Positions 24,399-35,977 of a stretch of 64,000 nucleotides of DNA are shown here, piece after piece. Every line of letters begins with the position of its first letter. Positions within the stretch are counted from its first letter, which is position 1. Position numbers and translations under genes: made by a program. Source of the stretch: Corallium rubrum (lineage: Eukaryota; Cnidaria; Anthozoa; Scleralcyonacea; Coralliidae); NCBI GenBank assembly GCA_964035015.1, contig CAXIUP010000107.1, positions 431,001 through 495,000 on the forward strand, in the 5' to 3' direction. The notes beneath the pieces were generated by a model. The model did not search any database and had not been told where the DNA came from. It saw only the letters and a program-made list of their open reading frames with translations.

Positions 24399-24862
24399 GG
24401 CCAAGTAAAAAAATGAATAGTTTCTCGTGCTAACTTTGAAAAATATAGGAGAACGCCGGCGCTTTTTTTTTTAAATTTCAAAATTCCTACCCAAAAATTA
24501 CCAATTTAAACCTTCCAATACTGCTCTTAAAGTGCATTTTCGATGTACCATTCGCCGTTAGAATATGCGCACACACAAAAACCATGACGAGATTGAATGA
24601 TATGGATTTCACTTCGACGATTTCGATATATTATAAAAAATATGGCGCCAAAACAACATTTATGGCACGACAGGTACCGAACGGTAACCGACAGGTACCG
24701 AACGGTAACCGAAAGGTACCGAAAGGAACCAAAAGGGACGAAAGATGGCGCATGAGGACTCGAAAGCTAGACTTATTTTTGGCTAAAAAAAATTTATATT
24801 GAAGCGGCAGGAAAAAAGGATGCGCGCGGGGACGAGAAACTATTAATTTTTTTTACTTGGCC
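24399..24862. mobile_element. TIR element with 3-bp TAA duplication (Harbinger-like)
   Basis: Ends GGCCAAGTAAAAAAATGAAT (left) and ATTTTTTTTACTTGGCC-like (right) are inverted repeats of about 30 bp, flanked by TAA on both sides (24396-24398, 24863-24865). A 3-bp TWA duplication fits PIF/Harbinger. Internal tandem copies of GGTACCGAACGGTAACCGAC lie at about 24676-24715. Confidence 0.75.
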
Positions 24863-25553
24863 TAAACGTTAGTTAAAATGTTCGTAAATTTCAGACACAA
24901 TGAAGTTATGCAATGCAGAATGGGCGAACGGCACTGACACTCTGAAAGCTATTTTGATTGTACGGTTAGAACTTAGAAGTACTTTTAATTCTCGATTTGC
25001 GAGTATTAAAATTAGGACAATGTATACCTTTCTCGACATAGGGTTATAACGGGGAGGGATTTATGCGTACGCGCATGATGGATTTGCGTCTCGTCTCGAT
25101 CTGGATTCTAGCAGAGATGAGTGCCAGTGGTTCCTGCTACTTTTGGTGAGTAAAATCTTTAATTTGGTATGATTATGAATCTCACTAAATTTATGAATGT
25201 CGCTTGAGAAATGTTTCAAAGAATGTGCGATGATTTTCTTAATGAAGACTTTTATTATTTATAGTATAATCGACTGGTGCTAAATAATAAACTTACTAAA
25301 AATTATATAAATGTCTGATGGATGTCTTTCTTGTGCGAAATCTACTAGTTTGTTTAAATTAGCGTCGCTTGAGCATGATAGAGCACTGGATGGAAAAGCA
25401 TTGAATGTGTATTTATAGAAGGCAAACGTCCTGTCTAAATAGATGGACCATGTGGCAGAGGACGAAAAACTCACTGCACATAAATTTGAGCCGGGATTGT
25501 ATAAAGTCTGTTGGTCTATAATTATTTATTTTAATTTATTTTATAGAAACAGT

Positions 25554-26640
25554 ATGGAAAATATGGAATTACTTACAGACGAACAACTAGAAAAGATGCT
25601 AAGCGAAACAGAAGGCATGGCGGACGAATTTATTGATCCATCATCAGATAATGCAAGTGTCCCATCCCAAAACGATGAGGAAAAAGAAACTGTGAACGAA
25701 CCTACTGATAACGTGAATACTGAGGCTGCGGTTGGCGAAACAACTCAGAGTGATTTAGAGCAAGGTACTGCTATTGGATACGTGCATAACATATCTCCCG
25801 TGAAAACTGGGAACTACTTCGATTTTCTCTTGCAAACGAAAAGTAAAACTGTTAGAGGGGTGTGTTTCTCTCCACCAAAACGAAAGAGTTTTGTGGACTA
25901 CAGCAATGGCCCTGTAAAACTAAGGAAATTCGAACTAGATACGAAGTCCAACAGTGAAGACCTGGTGATGGGGGTAGATGCGTCAGTTGAACCTGTTGCC
26001 AATGTCGACTTCGCCAAGTTTGAAATACCGAAAACCACTGATTTACTGAGGGTCAAGTCATCTTGCATTGGGCAACTTGTCACTGTGAAGGCAAAAGTGT
26101 TAGATCTGGATACTGTCAAGCTTGTGCAATCTGGCAAACTAGAAATGGTTGAGGGCACACTTGTAGATCCTACAACTACAATCAAGATCATTTTCTGGCA
26201 AAAGTTTGTGAATAGCGTTGTGGAAGGTGATACTTACATGTTTACCAACATTAGGGTGAAAAGAGATAGGATGACAAATGGGATGACAAAGGATGACAAA
26301 TGGGATGACAAATGAGGTGTATGTCAATACTGCCAAAACAGGGTCTGCAATGACACCAACTGATCCGTTTGAAACAACAGTTCATATTCCTGGTGAACAT
26401 CAAAAGCAGTATGGTAGCACTACCCTTGTTGGTGACATCATTGGTGTTGAAAAAGTCTCATCCTACCTTTCATGTTGCAAGTGCTCGAAAAAAATTGAAA
26501 CAAGCCACTCTGGGAGAATTGTAGAATGCAAGAGCTGCCATGTCATACAGAATGTGAAATCCTGTTCCAGACACTGGTATGTACATGTTCTCATCAAGCA
26601 CAACACTGAGAAAATAACTCTATCTTTGAAAATGGTTTAA
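25554..26640 (+). pseudogene. RPA1-like single-stranded-DNA-binding protein, frameshifted
   Basis: ATG 25554 follows a splice-acceptor-like TTTTATAG. The acidic N-terminus leads into OB-fold-like segments (YFDFLLQTKSKTVRGVCFSP; VTVKAKVLDLDTVKL; IIFWQKFVNSVVEGDTYMF). A C-terminal zinc ribbon (CCKCSKKIE ... CKSCHVIQNVKSC) follows. This is the domain order of RPA large-subunit C-terminal parts, which animal Helitrons often carry, and the surrounding Helitron block agrees. Four copies of GGATGACAAATG-like sequence (26269-26314), one of them 10 bp long, shift the frame between the OB and zinc parts. An upstream exon ending at a GTGAGT donor near 25145 is possible. Confidence 0.75.
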
Positions 26641-28317
26641 TTAAACTTTTTGGACACCTGAAAGTCAATACTGACCTAAGCAGCACCTCGGAGAATGAGC
26701 TGTAAAAGTTACATTTGTAAACCGCACAAGAATTACAACAAGTATTACACTTGTTGTGTGATGCTGCTGTGTGCTCTATGCCAGTTATACTGTATGTTGC
26801 TTCATTCTTGATACATGCAAAGACATTAAATGTTCTTGTTATTATTCATGTTCCTTAGGCTGGGTTCAGACACTGAACTTCTCATGCACTGAAACCCAAT
26901 GTATAACTAAACTTAAAAAAGAGTTTATTAATTTCAGTTAGGTTTGGCTCACTTTAGCTGAACACCACATTAGTTAATATTGATATTTATGTTATGAAAC
27001 ACTTGCTGGTAATGCATCTTGCTACCAATACAACAATACCTCTGAGTGGTTGCAAGTTTACTGTTGTTAGTGTATCTAGTTACAAATATACATGGCAATG
27101 TATTTTAAAGCAAAATAAAAATGTTGACAGCCTGTGTTTATAGTGGGCTAGTAAAGTTTAAAATATATTTTCATTGACGGCACAATTTTTGTTAGAAGTA
27201 TATTTATAACCCTGCTAGACCAGTATCCAGTATCATTTGTGATGAAGGTTTGGAGGGTTACAACCTGAATTTTGGGTAAACGTTTAACAGGTTTCTGCAG
27301 TTACCATATGTCTTGTCTAAGTTGAGGTACCTTTGTCGCTTCAATGGGATATTAGGATTTTCCCATTATTGTACCCTGGTTATAGAGGTTGCTACAGTAT
27401 GTCATCAAATTTTAATCTGATTGGCTACCGCAAAATACTTTTGAAGAAAGTTACATGACAACACAAGAAAACATACAAAGTCATAATATGTAAGTAAAAA
27501 CTAGAATAAATCGACACTGAATTACAAAGAAACAAGCAATTTGCTCATGGTGGGGTATATTAATGTTTAAAAATTGACTATTACACACAACAAGCCAGTT
27601 CTGCAAGTTTTGCAATATGGCTTCTGTTTATGGAGGGTAGCATACTGTACAGTTGACAACTCACTCCTTTGATACGGTAGTTGATGTACTGTACATTTAT
27701 ACACTTTGTAGCAGTAGGACTTGTTAGAGCACTATAATACTAGGAATAATAGGCTCTGTTGGACCACTATACCACCAGTCACATTGGTGGGAGAGAAAGC
27801 AGACACCTCTTGTTTTTGTCTGGAGTTGGAAATCAAAGTACATTGTAGCTTCCACTTTTTACTGCGGAGATATTGTGCAGACAACCTACAGTGACACCTT
27901 CCTTGAATTCTTGCTCAATACCAACATTTAAATAATTTGGCTGTTGGAATCCAAAATAGGTTCATTTAAAGTGTCTCCCTGTTTACTGTCAGAAATAGCT
28001 TGTTGATTAGAAGTAGTTGACTCAGGGTCACTGGAGGATTATAAAGACTGATTCATCAATATCTTCTTGCGTGAGTATCAATTAATTCTTGATCCAGTTC
28101 ATATTGGATGTACAGGTAGGTCACCCACTGCTTGAGGCCACATAATAGACTATGTACATGTAACACCGGTGGTTTTGTTGAGATAGATCTACAAAACATA
28201 ATAGTGAAACAATGTCTGTATTTAAAATGTACAGTACCATGTAAAACGTTAGCTCATAACAGTCACATCATGACATACTGTACATGTCATGCATGAGGAA
28301 ATTACTACATGTATTAC
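26641..28317. other. Non-coding part of the Helitron block
   Basis: AT-rich DNA downstream of the RPA-like gene. No coding region, inverted-repeat element or RNA gene was recognised. Confidence 0.5.
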
Positions 28318-28389
28318 AAATTAAATTAAATTAAATTAAATTAAATTAAATTAAATTAAATTAAATTAAATTAAATTAAATTAAATTAA
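28318..28389 (+). repeat. Microsatellite (TTAAA)n
   Basis: About 14 uninterrupted copies of the pentamer TTAAA. Confidence 0.95.
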
Positions 28390-28684
28390 AAAAAGTAAGA
28401 CAAAATTGCTAAAATGAATAGAAAATATTTGGGGGGAAAAGGGGTGCTAACAGAAAAAGTAAATGCTTACCCTATTTTGTGACTTTTGGTAACTGAAATA
28501 ATGGTAAGATAAGAACAATTTATTCTGAAAATGTGCTCTCATTCTTTATAGTACATGTACTCAACATATCTCTGCTATTCAGAGCCAAAATATCTCCTTT
28601 GTACTTGGAGCTACATGTGAAGTGTTTATGTACTGCAGTATACATGTACCAACCATTCATAAGCTAGTGATGTTCATCTTGCAG

Positions 28685-30955
28685 TCACTCATTAAAACAA
28701 TTAATTAATGCACATATTGACTTGTGATCTGAGAAATAGGTTTCCAATGTCTGACCTTTAGCTTGTGATTCTGGTAAATTTGTATAAATGTGATCTATAG
28801 TGGTTTGGTTGTCAGTAGTATAACTGGATATTAATTGTCTGTAATTATAATCATTAACTAATAGGCTATATAAAGGTCTTCTTTTACATTGATCAAGCCA
28901 GTTAATATTAAAATCACCAATAAAAATATTAAACTGGGAAGATGTAAATCGCAATACTTCATCTAAAGTATGGCATAATTGCTGTACTGCAATTTTAGGT
29001 GAGCGATATACACCTATTATGGTGACATGTGGAAGAATCATTACTTTCATAATAGTTATTTCAATACCATTGATATTATGAGAATATGGATAGCCAGATA
29101 AAAATTCAACCCGACTGTACACTGCAGTACCACTACAAGGTCTTGAACTAACAGAGGGCTTGCCATCATTTCTAAACAAGGTATACCCATCTATTGTATA
29201 CATATCATCACTATCTGAATTAATAAATCTTGTTTCTGCAAAAATATTAATGTCGGTACTTGTGTAATTCACATCATGGCGTACATCATCAATATGCTTA
29301 TGCAATGACCTCGCATTAAGGAAGCAAAGTTTAAAAGCAACCTGGTCAAGATGATAAATTGGAATCACACTCAGTTTAAGATAACGTTCTGTTCTTAGAC
29401 TCTCCATTTCAGCCTTCACATGAGGATTAACAGCTATTTTCTGTTCACACAAATCAGTTATATATAAGCCCTCTATAGTTGTTACTCTGCTAAGGCCAAC
29501 ATAATGAATATGAGGTATTGCTCTTCTGGTATTAAAGTTCACCACAATTTTTTGCTCAGTGTCACCTTGTGATCGATGAATTGTTTTAACAGCAGCTGGT
29601 CTCAAAGGAAACTGTTTTCTTACAACTTCAGTCCTTTCACCCACTGCCAATTCAAGCTTTGAAATTATTTGTTTGGTCTTTCTTGGATCATCTGGTATTT
29701 GACTCATAATTTTATCTCTAAGCTGAGTAGAGTTTGCTCCTATAACACTATCAACTGCTTGAATACAATATTTCTCACCAGTAGCTGCCTGGTGCACTCT
29801 TTGATTAAACTGATTAACCTTGGTATTTTGAATGAACTGATGTGGTACATTCATTGGATCATGTATGCTATTTTCTCCAATTAGTCTTTCTTTGATTTTT
29901 AAAATGTCATCAGCAGTGTGGTTGCCTTCTCGTAGTCTGTTTAAAATTTCAGCAAACACTTTACTATCTTTCTGCCTCATAATTTCCTTTGGCTCATACA
30001 TCGTGAAATAGTCTTGCCATAGATTGTGGGCAAGAATGGAATATTCATAATCAAGATCTTTGAATATATATCGATCCATCACAGGCTGAAGTTGAGATAA
30101 ATCACCAATTGCGATTATGCTTACACCTCCAAAGTCTTCTTTACTTCCCTTAATATCTTTAAGTCTATTGTTAATTTGAATATTAAACATTGTACTTCCT
30201 ACCATTGATATCTCATCAAGAAATATAAGTTTTAAACCACCAAGTTGACTTCGTAGAGTATTAAGTCTGCTTGAATCAAGAGGTTTGTAATTTCTTAAAG
30301 ACTGACATGCTGGCACTGCAAGGGTACTATGGATTGTATTTCCCTTAATATTAAAAGCAGCTTTACCAGTAGGGGCAAGCATTATTACCTTTACTTGGTG
30401 AAAATCATCACCAGCTCTTGTATTGTAATATTTAAGTGCTGCTTGATACAGTGCTTTTGTCACATGTGACTTTCCAACACCAGCTCCTCCACTTAGAAAG
30501 CAGTGAAATGGATCAGTTGTTGTCTTAATGAGATGTACAACATGATAAAAAAATTATTTTTGTTCTTTGTTCAATGTTTGCACCATTTGTCTGTAATCAT
30601 TGTCTGGTAATTCATTTAAAATCAGTTGTTCACTATTTGAAGCAGTAGAAGGTATTCCAATATCACTGGAAAGATCAAAATTTTCATTAAAATCAGGATG
30701 AAGGTCTTGTGCACCTTCTGATTCATCTTGTTCAATGTCCTGTGTTCCTGGGGCAATCAAATCATAATTACCATCTTCATCATCACTATACATGTTGTTT
30801 AATTGGTCTTCGATGTCATTTAAATCTTTATTGCAAATAGCATATTCTTTCATTTGCTCATCTATTATATGTTTAACTTGAAAAAAGTATTCTTTATACG
30901 AAGAACAGTTATTAATCAAGTCAGTTTTTTCATTTCTCCATGCTGTAAACAACAT
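28685..30955 (-). pseudogene. Helitron PIF1-like helicase plus endonuclease
   Basis: The minus frame starts with an acidic linker (30955-30554). After one in-frame TAA (30554-30556) it continues without a frame change into the helicase: Walker A GGAGVGKSH, LIFLDEISMVG (Walker B), GDLSQLQPV and the late motif KTIHRSQGDT with YVGLSRVTT. From about residue 370 of the second segment an AP-type endonuclease follows in frame (LNARSLHKHIDDV, AETRFINSDSDDM, VYRSPKIAVQ, FIGDFNINWL, DHIYTNLP, SDHKSI). Helicase-endonuclease fusion is the hallmark of Helentron-type elements. Apart from the TAA it is long and well kept. Confidence 0.85.
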
Positions 30956-30984
30956 GATTAATTCACGGTAATGTTTCTCAGGGT

Positions 30985-32640
30985 CTACTTCTTTATTAAA
31001 GCATACATATGTCGTATGATTCTGGCTTTTGATCTTTTTTGGTTTTTCTTTTCACACACTTCTTTTTCTTCATCCTCTTCATCATCATCATTGCTATCAT
31101 TAATGTTTGTCTCCAATGGAAGATTATCAAGATCAAGTTTATCAGATTTTTTGGTATATGGTTTACTACGCAAGTCATACCATGCAACCCAGTCAGCAAG
31201 AGAAACATGCTCAAGGCTACGAGGTCTTCTGGTATATCGCTCTATTAGACCTGTTGTATAAATTTCCTCTGATTTCACTTATATCTTTTATTGATTTTAA
31301 TAGGTGAACTCTATCTTGTGGGGGCGAGGTATTTATAAAAACTACTTGACGAGATGATTTTCTCATTGCAAGTTCAAGCACAATATAAACTGCTTCTTGT
31401 GCACTAATTTCAACATTATTCAAAAATTTATTTCCAGTATCTCTTACTTGCTGCTTAATGGTAGAATTACCTCTTCTTGCTTCAGCACATGCACTTCGCA
31501 ATAGCTCACTCGTTCCTTTTTGTGATTTAGAAATGTATGATACCAATGTACATTGCACATGCATAGACATCAAGGACAAATTGAATATCCATGTTAGCTC
31601 TCCATGTACTAAGGCAAGCAGGGTTATAATTGTTTATTCTCAATTCGTTTGGTTGTCTCTTAAGAAATATGGTTGCTGAATTAAGTCGTGACCTTACAGC
31701 AAGTAGATAATTTTCTTCTGTTATTTTCAAATTTATTAGTAACTGGTCAAAGGTGATATCCTCACCTTCCTTTAAATCATTCAAATAATTTTGGATTGAT
31801 TTCCAATTATTTTTATGTTCTTTAAGTTCACTCTTCCATATTTTCAATATCTAAGGGATTCAGAATATTTGTTGTTCGCATAGGTGGTTGTGGATAATTG
31901 AAACGACATTGTGCCTTGGATTTTTTCCAACAAGTATGAGAATGGCGGTGGACTTGCCTGTTAACAAGTTTAAGCAACTCATCATCATCATCATCAGTTG
32001 GCTTTTTACATGTAATTATCTGATCAATAAATGTTATAACTTTACCATTATCATGCACACCAAATACTGGGGCATCTTCTAGCCATATTAACATATGAAT
32101 ATGTGGTGAGCCTCTTTGTTGATACTCAACTCTGTAAAACCAGTCTACAATTTTTCCTAAGGGTCCTTGACTACTCAAGAGAACCTTTCGTAGAAATTGA
32201 TTAATTTGGTAATCAAAATGTCTTGCATATATCACAGGATCACCTTGAATCAATTTGCATTTTTCCTCCCAGTTGAGATTTTCTAGCTCAGTATCAGTGT
32301 ATTCTTTGTTATTTACAAGTTTACCAAGTATTCTAAGAAGATGAATCCATTGTGTTTCAGCAGAAGAAAAACTACAAAATAATGAGGCTGAGCCTAATTG
32401 TCTTATCATGGCAAGTATATCTTTTTTTGCCTTTTCAAAATATGGTGGTGACCCTCTTAATGCTCTCAGAAACTTAAACCCTTCGTCATAATTAATAATT
32501 CTCTGTAATGCTCCTTTTTGTTTAAGCTGACCAGCTTTTATTGAATTATTTTTGTCCTGGCATTTCCTCAAGGCAACTTGAGATTGACCAAGTAAAATCT
32601 TCATTTGGAGTTTCTTTGTTTTAAAGAAGATATTCTCTAC
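30985..32640 (-). pseudogene. Helitron Rep (HUH rolling-circle nuclease)
   Basis: The Helitron_like_N region runs from about 32604. It carries the metal-binding HUH motif (QQRGSPHIHMLIW, near 32090) and the GPLGKIVDWFYRVEYQ block. The catalytic tyrosine motif ([18 protein letters not shown]) is split by a frame change near 31545. A further frame change near 31850 separates the Cys/His part (HTCWKKSKAQCRF). The C-terminal part to 30985 is acidic (DSNDDDEEDEEKE). Rep would nick and join ends of the element. The break in the tyrosine motif makes it inactive. Confidence 0.85.
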
Positions 32641-33660
32641 TCACATATCAGCCCTTCTGTCTGACCGTCTTAACTCAGATTTGCAAATTTCACTATAATG
32701 AACATCTGTAAGTCTGTTGATATTGTCAGGTCGTTTCTGGCCAAGAAAAATACCTGGATATGCCAATTCTTCAGAATATGCATCTCTGAAAACACTGAGA
32801 GGAGTGCTGCCCTCATCTGGTGCAACATTCAGAATTTTTTGACGTTCGTGGTCTGTCATGAAATCAGTGGCTGTTAACATGGTATCTGTGACACCAGCAG
32901 GTATTTCTACTTCATCTTCACTCCAGTTATCTTCATCTGGTAGTACCTTATCACAGTCTGTATTTTCTGATTGTTCTTGATGTTCAGAGTCACTTTCAGC
33001 AAGTGGTAATAAAACATTATTGTCAAGCCAATTTTGGTTAAAAGATATACCTTCTTCTTTGTAAAGATTACGATTATTCACAAGCCAATTGGCCGCTTGC
33101 AAAACTTTGTGGCCTGACATTCAATGATAAAGCTGAACTTTTAAATTGCAATCTCTTCTTTAGATTAACTTTAATAGTTCCAGTTTCATCTGGTAACCTG
33201 GGTAACATGCTAAGAGTGTTTGTAATATCTGCTGGAACATTAACAATGTTCCCACTGATTTTGAATTGTTTACCTCTGGGGGCTTACATTAATTTTTGAA
33301 ATGCTAGTCTAGGAGCAAGTAATCTACATTCTAATTAATTTAGATCAAAAAATAAAGGCTTTGCTGGGAATTGCATCCCATTTATGGCAGCACACGGTGG
33401 TACTTGATTATTTTTTAAGTACTTATGACATGATCGACACAACCATTCAACATTATCTACACTTGTTTTATTTAAAATTTTTTTTTCAATATCAGGAATA
33501 GTTTTCTTCAGTGTTGCAGCAGGGGTTACACTATGCTTATACCATAATTGGTCACAACAAGGTGCATATATAAAGTGGTCCTTGGGACAATATTATGGAA
33601 TTTTAAAATTAAACTTTGTATCGATTGATCAACAGGTTCAGATCGTTTTCTTTTCATATA
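32641..33660 (-). pseudogene. Helitron N-terminal region with DUF6570-like domain
   Basis: From about 33560 the minus strand shows CRSCHKYLKNN, VPPCAAINGMQF and VNVPADITNTLSMLPRLPDE, which match the domain that precedes Rep in many animal Helitrons. Frame changes occur near 33330 and 33120. The following segment (33120-32641) ends with YSEICKSELRRSDRRAD and a TGA at 32641. The reading frame continues in phase into Rep beyond that stop, so this is a point nonsense change rather than a gene end. Confidence 0.65.
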
Positions 33661-33672
33661 TTCCTTGTTACA

Positions 33673-33990
33673 CTAATTTCTTTTCTGCTTAGAGTGAGGG
33701 TCCTCGGTTGATCGTTTTCTTTTCACATATTCCTTGTTACACTCATTTATTTTCTGAGGGTCCTCAGTTGATCGTTTTCTTTTCATATATTCTTTCTTAC
33801 ACTCACTTTTTTTCTGCTTAGATTGGGGGTCCTCGGTTGATCGTTTTCTTTTCATATATTCCTTCATACACTCATTTCTTTTCTGCTTAGACTGAGGGTC
33901 ATCAGTTGATCGTTTTCTTTTCATATATTCCTTCATGTAAGCTTTCTTTCTCTCTCTTTTAGAGCTTGTTTTCTTTGCATAATCTTTCAT
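33673..33990 (-). pseudogene. Lys/Arg-rich repeat region of the Helitron polyprotein
   Basis: Four to five copies of a unit of about 23 residues containing EYMKRKRSTEDPQSKQKR repeat in tandem (DNA unit about 69 bp). Strong positive charge suggests nucleic-acid binding or nuclear import. Similar short basic repeats precede the DUF6570-like domain in related elements. Recent slippage is likely, since the copies are nearly identical. Confidence 0.7.
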
Positions 33991-33999
33991 GTATATATT

Positions 34000-34575
34000 T
34001 TAGTCCTTTTTACAATTATGAATATTCTCATCAAGCAGTTGATTTATTAAACAATTTCCATCTGATTTTTCCAAATCAGTTTGTTTATCTTCAGATAAAT
34101 TTGAATTTTCAGAAAATGGCACTGTTGATACATAATGGTATTCATCTACATGTCCCAAAAAAACATCAGTTGGCCGCTGTGCTGAAGAAACAGCTCGTAT
34201 AAAATTGACCTCACAAAAATGTTCTTGTGACTCAGTAATAATTCTTAAATTAAGTTGATCAGCAACAGCTTGTATAATCAGACCGTCACACCATGTTCCT
34301 TGCATAGACATATTATTAAGATATTGTAACCAAGAATACTCTATTACTTTCAATAAATCTCTCTGGATTCTCTCTCATATATGCAATACCAGCAGCTCTA
34401 ATATCTAAGTGACGACCAGGGTCACCATATAACTGATGAGACACAGCTCGAAAAAAACACAATCACCAGCACCACCAACATCACGTGGCCTCAACTGAAA
34501 TACTTGTAACCTTTGTTCTAATCGTAAATGCGATGGTATTGTTATACTAGTTTCATTAGTACTGTTTTTCACAGG
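34000..34575 (-). pseudogene. OTU-type cysteine protease of the Helitron
   Basis: Directly after the 2A-like site the frame gives LRPRDVGGAGDCVFF (Asp and Cys of the OTU catalytic triad) and, after frame changes near 34405 and 34353, YSWLQYLNNMSMQGTWCD, IIQAVADQLNLRI and HVDEYHYVS (the His region). OTU domains remove ubiquitin or cut polyproteins, and they are frequent in animal Helitrons. The two halves are out of frame, so this copy is dead. Confidence 0.75.
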
Positions 34576-34599
34576 ACCTGGGTTTAATTCAATATCCCC
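34573..34599 (-). other. 2A-like ribosome-skipping motif
   Basis: The encoded sequence GDIELNPGP matches the 2A consensus D(V/I)ExNPGP exactly, preceded by KKLLMS. It lies at the leader/OTU boundary, where separation of products would make sense. Confidence 0.8.
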
Positions 34600-35164
34600 A
34601 GACATTAAAAGCTTTTTTTTAAATTCGTGTTGTTGATTCACAAAATTAGAATTGACACATGGACTGTTGAACACATAGGACAAGGAATATTCAGATACGT
34701 CAATGCTTTTCTGAACTTTAACAAAGTCAACTGATGGTGTAAAATACCAAAAGGTCTTAGTGAAAAAATGTTGCATGTGCACAGATTTTAAACAACATTC
34801 TTTAAAATTGGTAGCTAACTTGTTTAAAACAGATGACACAGGAGTCGATCTTTTAAGAACATGCTTAACTATTCGTCGATTTTTCCTCTTTCTCATAACT
34901 AATATAATTTTTTTGAGAGGTATTCTGGATGGTTCACGGTGTCTATACCGTTTGACATTTGGCTGTTTAATTAATTTTCTTACAGAAGATCTGTATTCAT
35001 TTAAACAAAGATCTAAATTGCATGTATCATACACGCTAGCATTTATACTTTGCTTGTGAACTACAACAGGTTTCGTATATTGTTGTGAATCATCTTGCCT
35101 CACAACAGGCTCATTTTCTCAAAAGAGCCTCATTATTTCCCTGAAGGGGCTCATCATAATTCCT

Positions 35165-35390
35165 CTGATTATTAAGAGGCTTATTTGCCCTCCGAAGAGG
35201 TTGATTTGCTCTCCGAAGAGGTTGATTTGCCCTCCTAAGAGGTTGATTTGCCCTCCGAAGAGGTTGATTTGTCCTCCAAAGAGGTTGATTTGTCCTCTGA
35301 AGATACTTTCTAGTCCTCCGGAGAGGTTGATTTGTCCTCCGAAGAGGCTTTCTAGTCCTCCGAAGAAGTTGATTTGTCCTCCGAAGAGAG
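35165..35390 (-). repeat. 21-bp coding minisatellite in the Helitron leader
   Basis: About ten in-phase copies of a 21-bp unit encode PLRRANQ/PLRRTNQ variants. In-phase expansion keeps the reading frame. Confidence 0.9.
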
Positions 35391-35696
35391 GTATCTTTTC
35401 TTGTAAATAGCTCTATCTGGTGAAACACGTGTTGGCTGTCTTGGCTGGATTTGGTTATTTTAACGAGCCTTATAAAATCTTTTCTGCTCGTGTCCATGAC
35501 TCCATACAACCCACGAAAACTGTTGTAGACCACACTTGAAAATTTACTACAATTCATGTTCAAAATACTTACCGAATTGTAAAGAGTTCTTCTTGAATGA
35601 ATGTTCGAGATCAACGAGATCAAACGGTAAACACGATCGGATAAACAAGACTTGTTTCCATTGTTCAAACTGACAGCTCGTACACACTCGTACGGG

Positions 35697-35915
35697 ACGC
35701 TGAAAAACAAAGCAGAGGATCCTGAATTATTCATAAACTATAGACCTATATCACTTCTTCCAAATTTCTCAAATTTTCTTGAGAAGGTTATGCATAATCG
35801 CTTATGCATAAATTTAATTGAGTTTACAGAACGGTGTGAAATTTTATATCGTTATCAATTTGGATTTCATAAAAATCATTCTACCTCGCTTACTTTAATA
35901 CATCTAATAAAGTAG
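35697..35915 (+). pseudogene. LINE reverse transcriptase, continuation of the 23043 fragment
   Basis: The frame reads EDPELFINYRPISLLPNF, LEKVMHNRL and YQFGFHKNHSTSLTLIHLI. It is the part of RT that directly follows the GIFPDKLKI block at 23043, with only about ten residues missing. The same strand and family motifs support one LINE interrupted by the Helitron. Homology ends at 35915, where an AT microsatellite begins. Confidence 0.75.
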
Positions 35916-35919
35916 TGAA

Positions 35920-35921
<2 letters not shown>

Positions 35922-35973
<52 letters not shown>
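35922..35973. repeat. Microsatellite (AT)n
   Basis: About 26 uninterrupted AT units. They sit exactly between the LINE remnant and the Polinton-type DNA. Confidence 0.95.

Positions 35974-35976
<3 letters not shown>

Positions 35977-35977
<1 letters not shown>

Larger units (their letters stand above)
34573..35557 (-). pseudogene. Helitron leader protein ending in a 2A-like motif
   Basis: ATG 35557 (MNCSKFSSVV) opens the first segment, which contains 21-bp repeats. A frame change near 35115 leads to a basic segment (KRYRHREPSRIPLKK; VMRKRKNRRIVKHVLKRS) and then KKLLMSGDIELNPGP. In 2A peptides the ribosome skips the last Gly-Pro bond, so the leader would be released from the OTU-Rep-helicase polyprotein that follows. 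No known domain was seen in the leader. Its basic character suggests nucleic-acid binding. Confidence 0.65.
23044..35696 (-). mobile_element. Helitron (Helentron-like) inserted in the LINE
   Basis: This 12.65-kb block separates two adjoining parts of one LINE reverse transcriptase. Its minus strand encodes leader-2A-OTU-repeats-DUF6570-Rep-helicase-endonuclease, the order expected for animal Helitrons carrying an endonuclease. The plus strand carries an RPA-like gene. The left edge has a hairpin, GTACGCGAGGCGTAC (23047-23061), which would be the 3' end of the element. No long terminal repeats or clear target duplication are visible, as expected for rolling-circle elements. Smaller elements and a second OTU fragment lie inside. 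Junctions are accurate to within perhaps 30 bp. Confidence 0.7.

Noticed and set aside
28685..29340. A separate LINE endonuclease next to the Helitron
   Set aside because: It is in the same frame as the PIF1 helicase without a break, which is the known Helentron fusion.
34000..35103. Endogenous RNA virus, because of the 2A-like site and OTU domain
   Set aside because: The same strand continues into DUF6570, Rep and helicase, so both belong to the Helitron. No RNA polymerase or capsid of an RNA virus is nearby.
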